From NCBI GenBank assembly GCA_004552615.1, contig SFNZ01000031.1, positions 1-18,720 of the forward strand: a stretch of DNA of 18,720 nucleotides, read 5' to 3'. The notes under the pieces are model-generated. The model was given only the letters and a program-made list of their open reading frames with translations, did not search any database and had not been told where the DNA came from. The position numbers were made by a program, and so were the translations under genes. The DNA is from Bacteroidales bacterium (lineage in GTDB: Bacteria; Bacteroidota; Bacteroidia; Bacteroidales; UBA932). Each line of letters opens with the position of its first letter. Position 1 is the first letter of the stretch. This document shows, in pieces, positions 1 through 8,463 of this stretch.

Positions 1-1980
<1,980 letters not shown>

Positions 1981-2107
1981 TTGTGAATCTCTGCAACTGA
2001 TGTCTCATGCTCCCGCACAAGACTGTTACTTCGATTGAACTCGTTTTGCCTATTTGGGAATTTTCAAACTTCAAACTGATTCATCTTTGAAAATCTTTTC
2101 GGTCTAT

Positions 2108-2143
2108 ATTGATTTTCTCATCAATCATTTAGTTAAAACTAAA
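2108..2143 (-). other. Two adjacent hairpins in the rRNA leader
   Basis: There are two inverted repeats side by side. ATTGAT (2108-2113) pairs with ATCAAT (2120-2125) across a 6-base loop. TTTAGTT (2128-2134) pairs with AACTAAA (2137-2143) across two bases, in practice about 6 bp with a tetraloop. Both are AT-rich. In the leader RNA they could be boxB-like or processing structures. Confidence 0.4.
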
Positions 2144-2314
2144 CTCATTCTTCGAAAATTCAATCTATCCTCGAAAATCTCATCCAAATCTGAAACAGTT
2201 ATCGTTTTCATATTCCCGAAGCAAGAAATTGCAGTCTGTCGCAACTCGAAAAAACTCTCGAATTTCGATTTTTCAAACTGATTCTGTTTCTTTCTTCTTT
2301 ACCTCTTTGTTTTC

Positions 2315-2334
2315 TCTCAGTATTGTCAATGATC
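2315..2334 (-). promoter_or_regulatory. boxA-like antitermination element in the rRNA leader (candidate)
   Basis: On the minus strand the leader reads GATCATTGACAATACTGAG, followed by an A/G-rich run to about 2281. It resembles the GTTCTTTGA-type element found before 16S and 23S genes in many bacteria, where it recruits Nus factors to rRNA transcription complexes. It lies about 50 nt downstream of the inferred start. The match is by eye and from memory of such elements. Confidence 0.35.
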
Positions 2335-2389
2335 TTTATCTCGCTTTTCGAGAGGTTCCGTAGAACTTGTTTTTCTCTCAAGCGGGGTG

Positions 2390-2420
2390 CAAAGATACGC
2401 ACTTTTTCTTTCCCTGCAAA
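2390..2420 (-). promoter_or_regulatory. Promoter of the 23S rRNA unit
   Basis: The minus strand has TTTG at 2420-2417, a 19-base spacer and TATCTTTG at 2397-2390. This matches the Bacteroidota housekeeping promoter (-33 TTTG, -7 TAnnTTTG) exactly. Transcription should start about 6-8 bases further on, near 2383, and run through the leader into 23S. It is one of the two best-matching promoters in the window and shows that this rRNA gene does not depend on an upstream 16S promoter. Confidence 0.8.
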
Positions 2421-2521
2421 CCTTTTTCGGATTTTTTTTGAAAATATTTTCCTTTTCGGCGATTTTTCACACTTTTCTTTATCTTTTAGGATTTTTATTC
2501 CACTTTTTGACACGATTTTTT
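2421..2521 (-). promoter_or_regulatory. A-tract array upstream of the 23S promoter (UP-element or bent DNA)
   Basis: On the plus strand, T-runs of 4-8 bases are centred near 2425, 2435, 2448, 2454, 2465, 2474, 2485, 2494, 2506 and 2518, mostly 9-13 bases apart; another lies at 2403-2407 in the promoter spacer. On the transcribed strand they are A-tracts directly upstream of the -33 box, roughly in helical phase. Phased A-tracts bend DNA and A-rich upstream DNA binds the RNA polymerase alpha subunit at strong rRNA promoters. The role here is inferred from position. Confidence 0.5.
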
Positions 2522-2624
2522 ACGCCCTTCCCGGCAAAGAAAATCCCCGCCCCCTCAACCTGCAGACCCCGGAAAGACGGAACCGGTCCCGCCCACAGCC
2601 CGTACGGAATATATTGCAGGCTGT

Positions 2625-2650
2625 TTTGAACGAAAAAAACGTTATATTTG
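2625..2650 (+). promoter_or_regulatory. Promoter of the oligopeptide transporter-pepT unit
   Basis: TATATTTG at 2643-2650 fits the -7 consensus TAnnTTTG. The nearest TTTG (2625-2628) is only 14 bases upstream, shorter than the usual 19-21, so the -33 element is poor or absent. The predicted start near 2657 gives a 5' untranslated region of about 45 nt. Between this promoter and the A-tract array (about 2522-2620) lies a GC-richer stretch in which I see no feature. Confidence 0.55.
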
Positions 2651-2701
2651 TAGGAATGTGTCTCCGGACAGATAATAATCATACAATATTATATCAAACT
2701 T

Positions 2702-4678
2702 ATGAGCAAACAGAATTTCTCGCTTCCTGAAAACGCAGGCAGGGAGCTCAAGCCGGGCGAAGAGTACAAGCCGCTTCTCAGCCCGGAGAAGAAATACCTT
2801 GAAGTGACACCTTATTCGGTGGCAATGGGCATCCTGATGGTCGTCATATTCTCCGCTGCGGCGGCCTATCTCGGCCTTAAGGTCGGTCAGGTGTTCGAGG
2901 CGGCCATCCCGATTGCCATCATAGCCGTCGGAGTGACCGGAGCCCTGAAAAAAAGCGACAGCCTCAGCCAGAACGTCATAATCCAGTCCATCGGCGGATG
3001 CTCCGGAGCAGTGGTGGCAGGTGCAATCTTCACACTTCCGGCCATCTACATCCTCGGCGTGGATATCAACTTCTGGCAGATGTTCCTCTCCTCCATGCTC
3101 GGAGGCATCCTCGGAATACTCTTCCTCATCCCGTTCAGGAAATACTTCGTCAAGGAAATGCACGGAAAATATCCGTTCCCTGAGGCCACGGCCACCACAC
3201 AGGTGCTTGTAAGCGGTGAAGGCGGAGGCTCCAACGCCAAGACTCTCCTTGTCAGCGGCCTCATCGGAGGTCTCTACGACTTCATCGTCGCCACATTCGG
3301 CGCCTGGAGCGAGACTCTCACCACCACCGTCTGCCACCTCGGCCAAACCATTGCCGACAAAGCCAAGGTGATGCTCAAGATCAACACCGGTGCGGCAGTA
3401 CTCGGTCTGGGATACATCATCGGACTCAAATATGCGTTCATCATCTGCTGCGGCAGCCTCCTCGTGTGGCTTGTCATCATCCCGCTCCTCAACGCCATCT
3501 GGGGCGGCAGCGTGATTGACCTGATGCACTCGGGCATCGTCCAGACCGTGGGCGAGATGAGCGCTGACGAGATTTTCCGCAACTACGCCCGCCACATCGG
3601 CATCGGAGGCATCGCAACTGCCGGCATCATCGGCATCATCAACTCCTTCGGGGTCATCAAATCGGCAGCCGGTCTTGCAGTCAAGGAAATCAGGCACAAG
3701 GGCGGCCCGGCAGAAAAGGTCGAGAGGACACAGGAAGACCTTTCGATGAAGATCATCATCTTCGGCATTGTGCTCACCCTCATAGCAGTGTTTGCATTCT
3801 TCGCATTCGGCGGCGTGGTCGAGAACATCTGGCAGGCACTTATCGGCCTGCTTCTCGTGGCCGTGGTATCGTTCCTCTTCACTACCGTAGCCGCCAACGC
3901 CATCGCCATCGTGGGCACCAACCCTGTCAGCGGAATGACGCTCATGACCCTCATCATCGCAGCCCTCGTGCTTGTAGCCGTAGGTCTCAAGGGCAATGCC
4001 GGAATGGTCGCAGCCCTCTGCATCGGCGGAGTTGTCTGCACGGCGCTTTCGGTCAGCGGCTCATTCATCACCGACCTCAAGATTGGCTACTGGATCGGCT
4101 CCACCCCGAAGAACCAGGAAAACTGGAAATTTGTCGGCGTGCTCATCTCAGCGGCAACCGTCTGCGGCGTGATGATGATCCTCAACAAGACATACGGATT
4201 TACCGGACAGAACGCCCTCGTGGCACCTCAGGCCAATGCAATGGCAGCCGTAATCCAGCCTATGATGAACGGCGGAGCGGCTCCGTGGCTGCTCTACGGC
4301 ATCGGCGCGGTCCTCGCAATCGTGCTCACCTTCTTCAAGGTGCCGGCACTCGCATTCTCCCTCGGAATGTTCATCCCGATCGACCTCAACCTGCCTCTGC
4401 TCGTGGGCGGCACGGTAGCCTGGTTTGTCAGCACCCGCTCCAAGGACGCTGCAGTCAACAGCGCAAGGCTCGAAAAGGGCACTCTCATCGCATCGGGATT
4501 CATCGCGGGCGGTGCACTCATGGGCGTAGTCAGCGCAATCCTCAAATTTGCGAAGGTTGACTGGTATATGTATTCGTGGAACGCCACCTACGGTGAAGTC
4601 ATGTCCATTGTGCCGTTCATCCTCCTGATTGCATACCTCGCCTATGCATCGATGAAAGTTGACAAAGCGAAGAAATGA
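2702..4678 (+). CDS. OPT-family oligopeptide transporter
   Basis: This 658-residue integral inner-membrane protein belongs to the OPT superfamily, secondary transporters that take up small peptides (or metal chelates in YSL-type members), probably driven by protons. The N-terminus carries the typical bacterial OPT entry, LTPYSV-like (EVTPYSVAMGILM, about residues 35-47), followed by SAAAAYLGLKVGQVFEAAIP. The rest alternates long hydrophobic segments (roughly 14-16 predicted) with short polar loops, and ends in a short basic tail (KVDKAKK). The length is normal for bacterial members. The ATG at 2702 fits because the promoter and a short AT-rich leader lie just upstream. Peptidase T starts 31 bases after the stop on the same strand, which favours peptides as the substrate. 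Family assignment is firm; the substrate is inferred. Confidence 0.9.
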   Translation: MSKQNFSLPENAGRELKPGEEYKPLLSPEKKYLEVTPYSVAMGILMVVIFSAAAAYLGLKVGQVFEAAIPIAIIAVGVTGALKKSDSLSQNVIIQSIGGCSGAVVAGAIFTLPAIYILGVDINFWQMFLSSMLGGILGILFLIPFRKYFVKEMHGKYPFPEATATTQVLVSGEGGGSNAKTLLVSGLIGGLYDFIVATFGAWSETLTTTVCHLGQTIADKAKVMLKINTGAAVLGLGYIIGLKYAFIICCGSLLVWLVIIPLLNAIWGGSVIDLMHSGIVQTVGEMSADEIFRNYARHIGIGGIATAGIIGIINSFGVIKSAAGLAVKEIRHKGGPAEKVERTQEDLSMKIIIFGIVLTLIAVFAFFAFGGVVENIWQALIGLLLVAVVSFLFTTVAANAIAIVGTNPVSGMTLMTLIIAALVLVAVGLKGNAGMVAALCIGGVVCTALSVSGSFITDLKIGYWIGSTPKNQENWKFVGVLISAATVCGVMMILNKTYGFTGQNALVAPQANAMAAVIQPMMNGGAAPWLLYGIGAVLAIVLTFFKVPALAFSLGMFIPIDLNLPLLVGGTVAWFVSTRSKDAAVNSARLEKGTLIASGFIAGGALMGVVSAILKFAKVDWYMYSWNATYGEVMSIVPFILLIAYLAYASMKVDKAKK

Positions 4679-4709
4679 CAAAAAACAGACACACAGATAT
4701 ATTAAAGAA

Positions 4710-5930
4710 ATGGAAAAGATAGTTGAAAGATTTCTCAGATACGTGGCCGTGGACACACGGTCCGATGAAGAAAGCGCAAGCCAGCCGTCGGCTGCAAAGG
4801 AGCTGAACCTCCTCAGGATGCTTCGCGACGAGCTTGTGGAAATGGGCGTCGGGGCCACCCTCGACGAATGGGGTTATGTGATGGGGCGTATCCCGTCCAA
4901 CATCGGCAGGAAGGTGCCTGCAGTGGGTTTCATCGCCCACGTCGATACGGCTCCGGACGCTTCCGGCGCGGACATCAAGCCGCAGATAATAGAAAACTAT
5001 GACGGCTCGGACATTGCCCTGAAGGGCGTGGAGGGCCTGATGCTGAAGCCTTCGGACTTCCCGGAACTTCTCAAGTACAAGGGACAGACACTCATCACCA
5101 CAGACGGCACGACGCTTCTGGGAGCCGATGACAAGGCCGGAGTCGCAGAGATAATGGAGGCCGTCAGGTATGTCGTGGAGCATCCTGAGTTCAAGCACGG
5201 CGACATCTGCATCGGATTCACCCCGGACGAGGAAATCGGCCGCGGTGTCGTGAAGTTTGACGTGGAGAAGTTCGGCGCCGATTTCGGATTTACCATGGAC
5301 GGAGGCGAAATCGGAGAGCTCGAGTTTGAAAATTTCAACGCCGCATCCGCAAAAATCCACATCCAGGGACGCAATGTCCACCCGGGCAACGCCAAAAACA
5401 AGATGAAGAACGCGATCCTGATCGCATCGGAGCTCAACAGCCTGCTTCCTGTGGAGCAGCGTCCGGAATACACCGAGGGCTATGAAGGATTCTTCCACAT
5501 CATTTCCTTCAAGGGCAGCGTCGAGGAGGCGGACATCGCCTACATCATCCGCGACCATGACAGGGAGAAGTTTGAGCAGAAGAAAAAGGTCATCGCCAAG
5601 GTCTGCCACTTCATCAACGGCAAATACGGCGAGGGAACGGCCATGCCTGAGGTCAAGGACCAGTACTACAATATGAAGGAGATGGTCGAGCCTCACTACC
5701 ACATCATCGAAAAGGCAGTCAAGGCTATGGAAATGGCCGGCGTGAAACCGATAATCCAGCCTATCCGCGGCGGCACCGACGGAGCCAACCTCAGCTTCAA
5801 GGGCCTTCCTTGCCCCAACATCTTCGCCGGAGGCCACAATTTCCACGGAAAGATGGAGTATGTGCCGGTGGAGTCGATGGTGAAGGCCGAGGAGGTCATC
5901 CGCAACATCATCAGCCTGTTTGCGGAGTAG
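4710..5930 (+). CDS. pepT: Peptidase T (tripeptide aminopeptidase, M20B)
   Basis: This cytoplasmic zinc aminopeptidase removes the N-terminal residue from tripeptides. The 406 residues are close to the 408 of E. coli PepT. The dinuclear-site residues appear at matching positions: H77 and D79 (AHVDT), bridging D140 (GADDKAG), catalytic E174 and metal ligand E175 (TPDEEIGRG), D197 (TMDGGEIGE) and H379 (GGHNFHGKMEY). The substrate-binding block GGTDGANLSFKG is at 354-365. I start at the ATG at 4710. The open frame extends back to 4659 inside the transporter gene, but those extra residues (MTKRRNDKKQ) are not family-like and the 4710 start gives the normal length. It follows the OPT transporter by 31 bases and is probably co-transcribed with it, finishing breakdown of imported peptides. 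Confidence 0.96.
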   Translation: MEKIVERFLRYVAVDTRSDEESASQPSAAKELNLLRMLRDELVEMGVGATLDEWGYVMGRIPSNIGRKVPAVGFIAHVDTAPDASGADIKPQIIENYDGSDIALKGVEGLMLKPSDFPELLKYKGQTLITTDGTTLLGADDKAGVAEIMEAVRYVVEHPEFKHGDICIGFTPDEEIGRGVVKFDVEKFGADFGFTMDGGEIGELEFENFNAASAKIHIQGRNVHPGNAKNKMKNAILIASELNSLLPVEQRPEYTEGYEGFFHIISFKGSVEEADIAYIIRDHDREKFEQKKKVIAKVCHFINGKYGEGTAMPEVKDQYYNMKEMVEPHYHIIEKAVKAMEMAGVKPIIQPIRGGTDGANLSFKGLPCPNIFAGGHNFHGKMEYVPVESMVKAEEVIRNIISLFAE

Positions 5931-5942
5931 AAAGCACCTCCA

Positions 5943-5965
5943 CACGGCCGGGATGTCCCGGCGTG
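5943..5965 (+). terminator. GC-rich hairpin after pepT
   Basis: GCCGGGA (5947-5953) pairs with TCCCGGC (5956-5962), extended by CAC/GTG outside one bulged base. It begins 12 bases after the pepT stop. No T-run follows, so it may stabilise the 3' end rather than terminate by itself. Confidence 0.4.
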
Positions 5966-5990
5966 CGGCCCATCAGGCAAAAACGAACTG

Positions 5991-6023
5991 AAAAGCCCTG
6001 CTGCAGAGTCTGCAGCAGGGCTT
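5991..6023 (-). terminator. Intrinsic terminator of tdh, possibly bidirectional
   Basis: AAGCCCTGCTGCA (5993-6005) is perfectly complementary to TGCAGCAGGGCTT (6011-6023), a 13-14 bp stem with a very short loop. On the minus strand it is followed by TTTT and then a T-rich stretch, 14 bases past the tdh stop. On the plus strand it could also stop pepT transcripts, but the T-run there is weak. Confidence 0.8.
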
Positions 6024-6036
6024 CCGGTTTGTATTC

Positions 6037-6996
6037 TTACTGGATGTTGAATTTCTTCTTGAGGCAGACAATCATATCCTTTGACATGGAGTCAAGGTCA
6101 TATGAAGGCTTCCAGCCCCATTCCTCGCGGGCGCAGGAATCGTCCATGCTGTCAGGCCATGAATCAGCAATCGCCTGGCGGACAGGATCGACCTCGTAAC
6201 GCATGCGGAAATCCGGATAGAACTCCTGGATCTTGTGGTAAATCGTGTCAGGCTCGAAGCTCATCGAGGCGATGTTGAAGGAGTTCCTGTGGACAAGCTT
6301 GGAAGGATCTGCAAGCATGAGCTCAACTGCGGCACGCAGGGCATCCGGCATATACATCATATCCATATATGTGCCTGCGGCAATCGGGCAGACGAATTCC
6401 TCACCCTTCACTGCGGCATAGTAGATGTCAACCGCATAGTCGGTGGTGCCGCCTCCCGGAGGAGTCACGTTGGAAATCAGGCCCGGGAATCGTACGGAAC
6501 GGGTATCGACACCGTATTTGATATGGTAGTAATCGCTGAGGAGCTCGGTAGCCACCTTTGTCACTCCGTACATCGAGCGCGGACGCTGGATGGTGTCCTG
6601 CGGGGTATTGACATGAGGGGTGGTAGGACCGAACGAACCGATGGAGCTCGGGGTAAACACCGCACAGTTCTTTTCACGGGCTATCTCGAGGATGTTGATA
6701 AGGCCGTTCATCTGGATGTTCCAGGCGAGCAGAGGCTTGCGCTCTGCAACAGCCGAAAGGAGGGCGGCTAGGTTATAGACGGTGTCGATATTGTACTTGT
6801 CCACTACCTCGGCGAGCTGCTGGGCGTTGCATACGTCAGCAAGCGCGCTCGGGCCGCTTTCGAGAAGTTCTCCCTTAGGTTCAGCGCCGGTGATGTAGCC
6901 GGCAACGATGTTCCCTTCAGGAAGCATCCTGCGAAGTTTCATTGTGAGTTCCGAACCGATCTGACCGGTGGAACCGATTACCAACACATTTTTCAT
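6037..6996 (-). CDS. tdh: L-threonine 3-dehydrogenase, SDR (epimerase-like) type
   Basis: It probably oxidises L-threonine with NAD+ to 2-amino-3-ketobutyrate in the cytoplasm. The 319-residue protein has the extended SDR fold: glycine motif GSTGQIG (8-14), active-site serine region TPSSIGSFGP (115-124) and the catalytic pair Y143/K147 in MYGVTK. The segments RFPGLIS and PGGGTTDYAVDIYYAA are hallmarks of the SDR-type threonine dehydrogenases, as opposed to the zinc-dependent MDR enzyme of E. coli. The strongest support is context: kbl, the next enzyme of the pathway, is transcribed divergently 218 bases away. A generic NAD-dependent epimerase would be the fallback annotation. The ATG at 6996 gives an N-terminus that enters the Rossmann strand at once (MKNVLVIGSTG). 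A strong terminator follows. Confidence 0.9.
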   Translation of the reverse strand: MKNVLVIGSTGQIGSELTMKLRRMLPEGNIVAGYITGAEPKGELLESGPSALADVCNAQQLAEVVDKYNIDTVYNLAALLSAVAERKPLLAWNIQMNGLINILEIAREKNCAVFTPSSIGSFGPTTPHVNTPQDTIQRPRSMYGVTKVATELLSDYYHIKYGVDTRSVRFPGLISNVTPPGGGTTDYAVDIYYAAVKGEEFVCPIAAGTYMDMMYMPDALRAAVELMLADPSKLVHRNSFNIASMSFEPDTIYHKIQEFYPDFRMRYEVDPVRQAIADSWPDSMDDSCAREEWGWKPSYDLDSMSKDMIVCLKKKFNIQ

Positions 6997-7040
6997 TGCG
7001 TTAGAGCTATGGTTATTGCATTTATTGGAATTAGGATTGG

Positions 7041-7048
7041 CAAAGATA
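7041..7048 (-). promoter_or_regulatory. -7 box of the tdh promoter
   Basis: The minus strand reads TATCTTTG, a full TAnnTTTG match, 45 bases upstream of the tdh ATG. The nearest TTTG upstream (7076-7073) is 24 bases away, longer than usual, so the -33 element is weak. The 10-base perfect palindrome TTGATATCAA (7066-7075) sits where that -33 box would be and could be an operator. Confidence 0.55.
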
Positions 7049-7120
7049 ATAATTCTCGTTAAAAATTGATATCAAATTCATACTTTTTTATGCTTTTTGT
7101 AAATATTTCATAGATTTTTG

Positions 7121-7150
7121 TTTGTGGGACAATTAAATTGTATAAATTTG
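7121..7150 (+). promoter_or_regulatory. Promoter of kbl
   Basis: TTTG (7121-7124; another TTTG at 7117-7120), then 18 bases, then TAAATTTG (7143-7150). This is a good Bacteroidota-type promoter. The predicted start near 7157 leaves a 5' untranslated region of about 58 nt, which includes a small CGGG/CCCG inverted repeat at 7166-7177. The rest of the divergent region 6997-7214 is AT-rich and I see nothing else in it. Confidence 0.7.
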
Positions 7151-7214
7151 TATTTTCAACAAAAACGGGTTACCCCGCATAATACTGAAGGAATAACTAA
7201 AACTATACATTACT

Positions 7215-8405
7215 ATGTACGGAAAGTTTCAGGAACATCTCCAGAATGAACTGACTTCCATCAGGGAAGCCGGGCTCTACAAGGCAGAGCGCAACATTGC
7301 TTCCGCCCAGTCCGCAGAAATCACCCTTGAGGACGGCTCCAAGGCCCTCAACTTCTGCGCCAACAACTATCTCGGACTCGCAGATTCCCCGCGCATCATC
7401 GAGGCTGCGAAGAAAGCCATGGATGAGAGGGGATACGGCATGTCATCCGTCCGCTTCATCTGCGGAACCCAGGACCTCCACAAGCAGCTTGAGAAGGCCA
7501 TTTCCGACTTCTTCAAGACAGAGGACACCATCCTCTACGCATCCTGCTTCGATGCAAACGGCGGTGTGTTCGAGCCTCTCCTCACAGCCGAGGACGCAAT
7601 CATCTCCGACTCGCTCAACCACGCTTCCATCATCGACGGCGTCCGCCTGTGCAAGGCTGTGCGCTACCGCTACGCCAATGCCGACATGGCTGACCTCGAG
7701 CGCTGCCTCCAGGAGGCACAGGCACAGAGGTTCCGCATCATCTGCACCGACGGTGTGTTCTCGATGGACGGCAATGTGGCCCCTATGGACAAGATCTGTG
7801 ACCTCGCAGAGAAATACGATGCCCTCGTGATGGTTGACGAAAGCCACTCAGCAGGCGTTGTGGGCAAGACCGGACACGGTGTTGCAGAGCAGTACAACTG
7901 CTACGGCCGCATCGATATCTTCACCGGCACACTCGGAAAGGCATTCGGCGGCGCTGTCGGCGGATTCACCACCGGCCGCAAGGAAATCATCGAGATGCTC
8001 CGCCAGAGGTCAAGGCCATACCTTTTCTCCAACTCCATCCCTCCTATGATTGCAGCAGGCGCAATCGAGATGTTCAAGATGCTCGGCGAGAGCAACGAGC
8101 TCCACGACCGCCAGCAGGAGAATGTGGCTTACTTCCGCGACAGGATGATCGAGGCCGGCTTCGACATCAAGCCTACCCAGAGCGCCATCTGCGCAGTAAT
8201 GCTCTACGACGCTCCGCTTTCACAGAAATTTGCCGCCGCAATGGCCAAGGAAGGCATTTTCGTGACCGGATTCTACTATCCTGTGGTTCCTAAGGGACAG
8301 GCCCGCATCAGGGTTCAGCTCAGCGCCGCCCACAAGAAGGAGCACCTCGACAAGGCTATCGAAGCCTTCATCAAGGTAGGAAAAGAGCTGGGTGTCATCA
8401 AGTAG
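7215..8405 (+). CDS. kbl: Glycine C-acetyltransferase (2-amino-3-ketobutyrate CoA ligase)
   Basis: This PLP-dependent enzyme of the alpha-oxoamine synthase family cleaves 2-amino-3-ketobutyrate with CoA into glycine and acetyl-CoA, completing threonine breakdown begun by Tdh. The 396 residues compare with 398 in E. coli. Visible landmarks are FCANNYLGL (48-55 region), SLNHAS with the ring-stacking H136, TDGVFSMDGN (178-187), VDESHSAG with D208 and H211, and the Schiff-base lysine K242 in GTLGKAFGGAVGG. The start at 7215 is the first ATG after a clear promoter. Other family members (serine palmitoyltransferase, 8-amino-7-oxononanoate synthase) are less likely given the very close match to Kbl and the divergent tdh. 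The gene ends convergent with the OstA-like gene. Confidence 0.95.
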   Translation: MYGKFQEHLQNELTSIREAGLYKAERNIASAQSAEITLEDGSKALNFCANNYLGLADSPRIIEAAKKAMDERGYGMSSVRFICGTQDLHKQLEKAISDFFKTEDTILYASCFDANGGVFEPLLTAEDAIISDSLNHASIIDGVRLCKAVRYRYANADMADLERCLQEAQAQRFRIICTDGVFSMDGNVAPMDKICDLAEKYDALVMVDESHSAGVVGKTGHGVAEQYNCYGRIDIFTGTLGKAFGGAVGGFTTGRKEIIEMLRQRSRPYLFSNSIPPMIAAGAIEMFKMLGESNELHDRQQENVAYFRDRMIEAGFDIKPTQSAICAVMLYDAPLSQKFAAAMAKEGIFVTGFYYPVVPKGQARIRVQLSAAHKKEHLDKAIEAFIKVGKELGVIK

Positions 8406-8426
8406 GATATCCTGACTGATACTTTC

Positions 8427-8463
8427 AAGGCTGGCGGAATGTCACTTCCTGCCAGCCTTTTTA
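8427..8463 (+). terminator. Intrinsic terminator of kbl
   Basis: AAGGCTGGC (8427-8435) pairs with GCCAGCCTT (8451-8459), extended inward by GGAA/TTCC, and is followed by a run of Ts to 8463. It lies 22 bases after the kbl stop. Its loop and right arm overlap the last codons and stop of the convergent OstA-like gene. On that strand no T-run follows, so it works for kbl only. Confidence 0.8.

Larger units (their letters stand above)
1981..2383 (-). other. 23S rRNA transcript leader (5' external spacer)
   Basis: This AT-rich stretch of about 400 bases lies between the inferred transcription start (near 2383) and the mature 23S 5' end. I searched it by eye on both strands for tRNA-Ile, tRNA-Ala and the 16S 3' end (anti-Shine-Dalgarno region) and found none. 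It has no convincing protein gene: the short ORFs here are low-complexity. It resembles the 23S-proximal part of a Bacteroidota 16S-23S spacer in being purine-rich on the transcribed strand. It probably contains antitermination and RNase III processing signals, but the 3' partner of any processing stem is outside the window. Confidence 0.6.

Noticed and set aside
1981..2400. Possible tRNA-Ile or tRNA-Ala in front of 23S.
   Set aside because: I find no T-loop consensus, acceptor pairing or cloverleaf on either strand.
2054..2730. Several overlapping open frames of 75-135 codons in the rRNA leader and upstream region.
   Set aside because: They are Phe/Lys/Arg-rich low-complexity readings of T-rich DNA that cross the promoters and overlap one another on both strands.
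2642..3697. A 351-codon open frame opposite the transporter gene.
   Set aside because: Antisense shadow of a GC-biased gene: Asp/Glu/His-rich, no family resemblance, and the opposite frame is a clear OPT protein.
4617..5945. A 442-codon open frame opposite pepT.
   Set aside because: It is exactly antisense to a complete peptidase T with all metal ligands, and its composition is that of a shadow frame.
7166..7177. CGGG-TTAC-CCCG hairpin in the kbl leader as an attenuator or riboswitch.
   Set aside because: Only a 4 bp stem, with no leader peptide or known aptamer features; a glycine riboswitch would need far more sequence.
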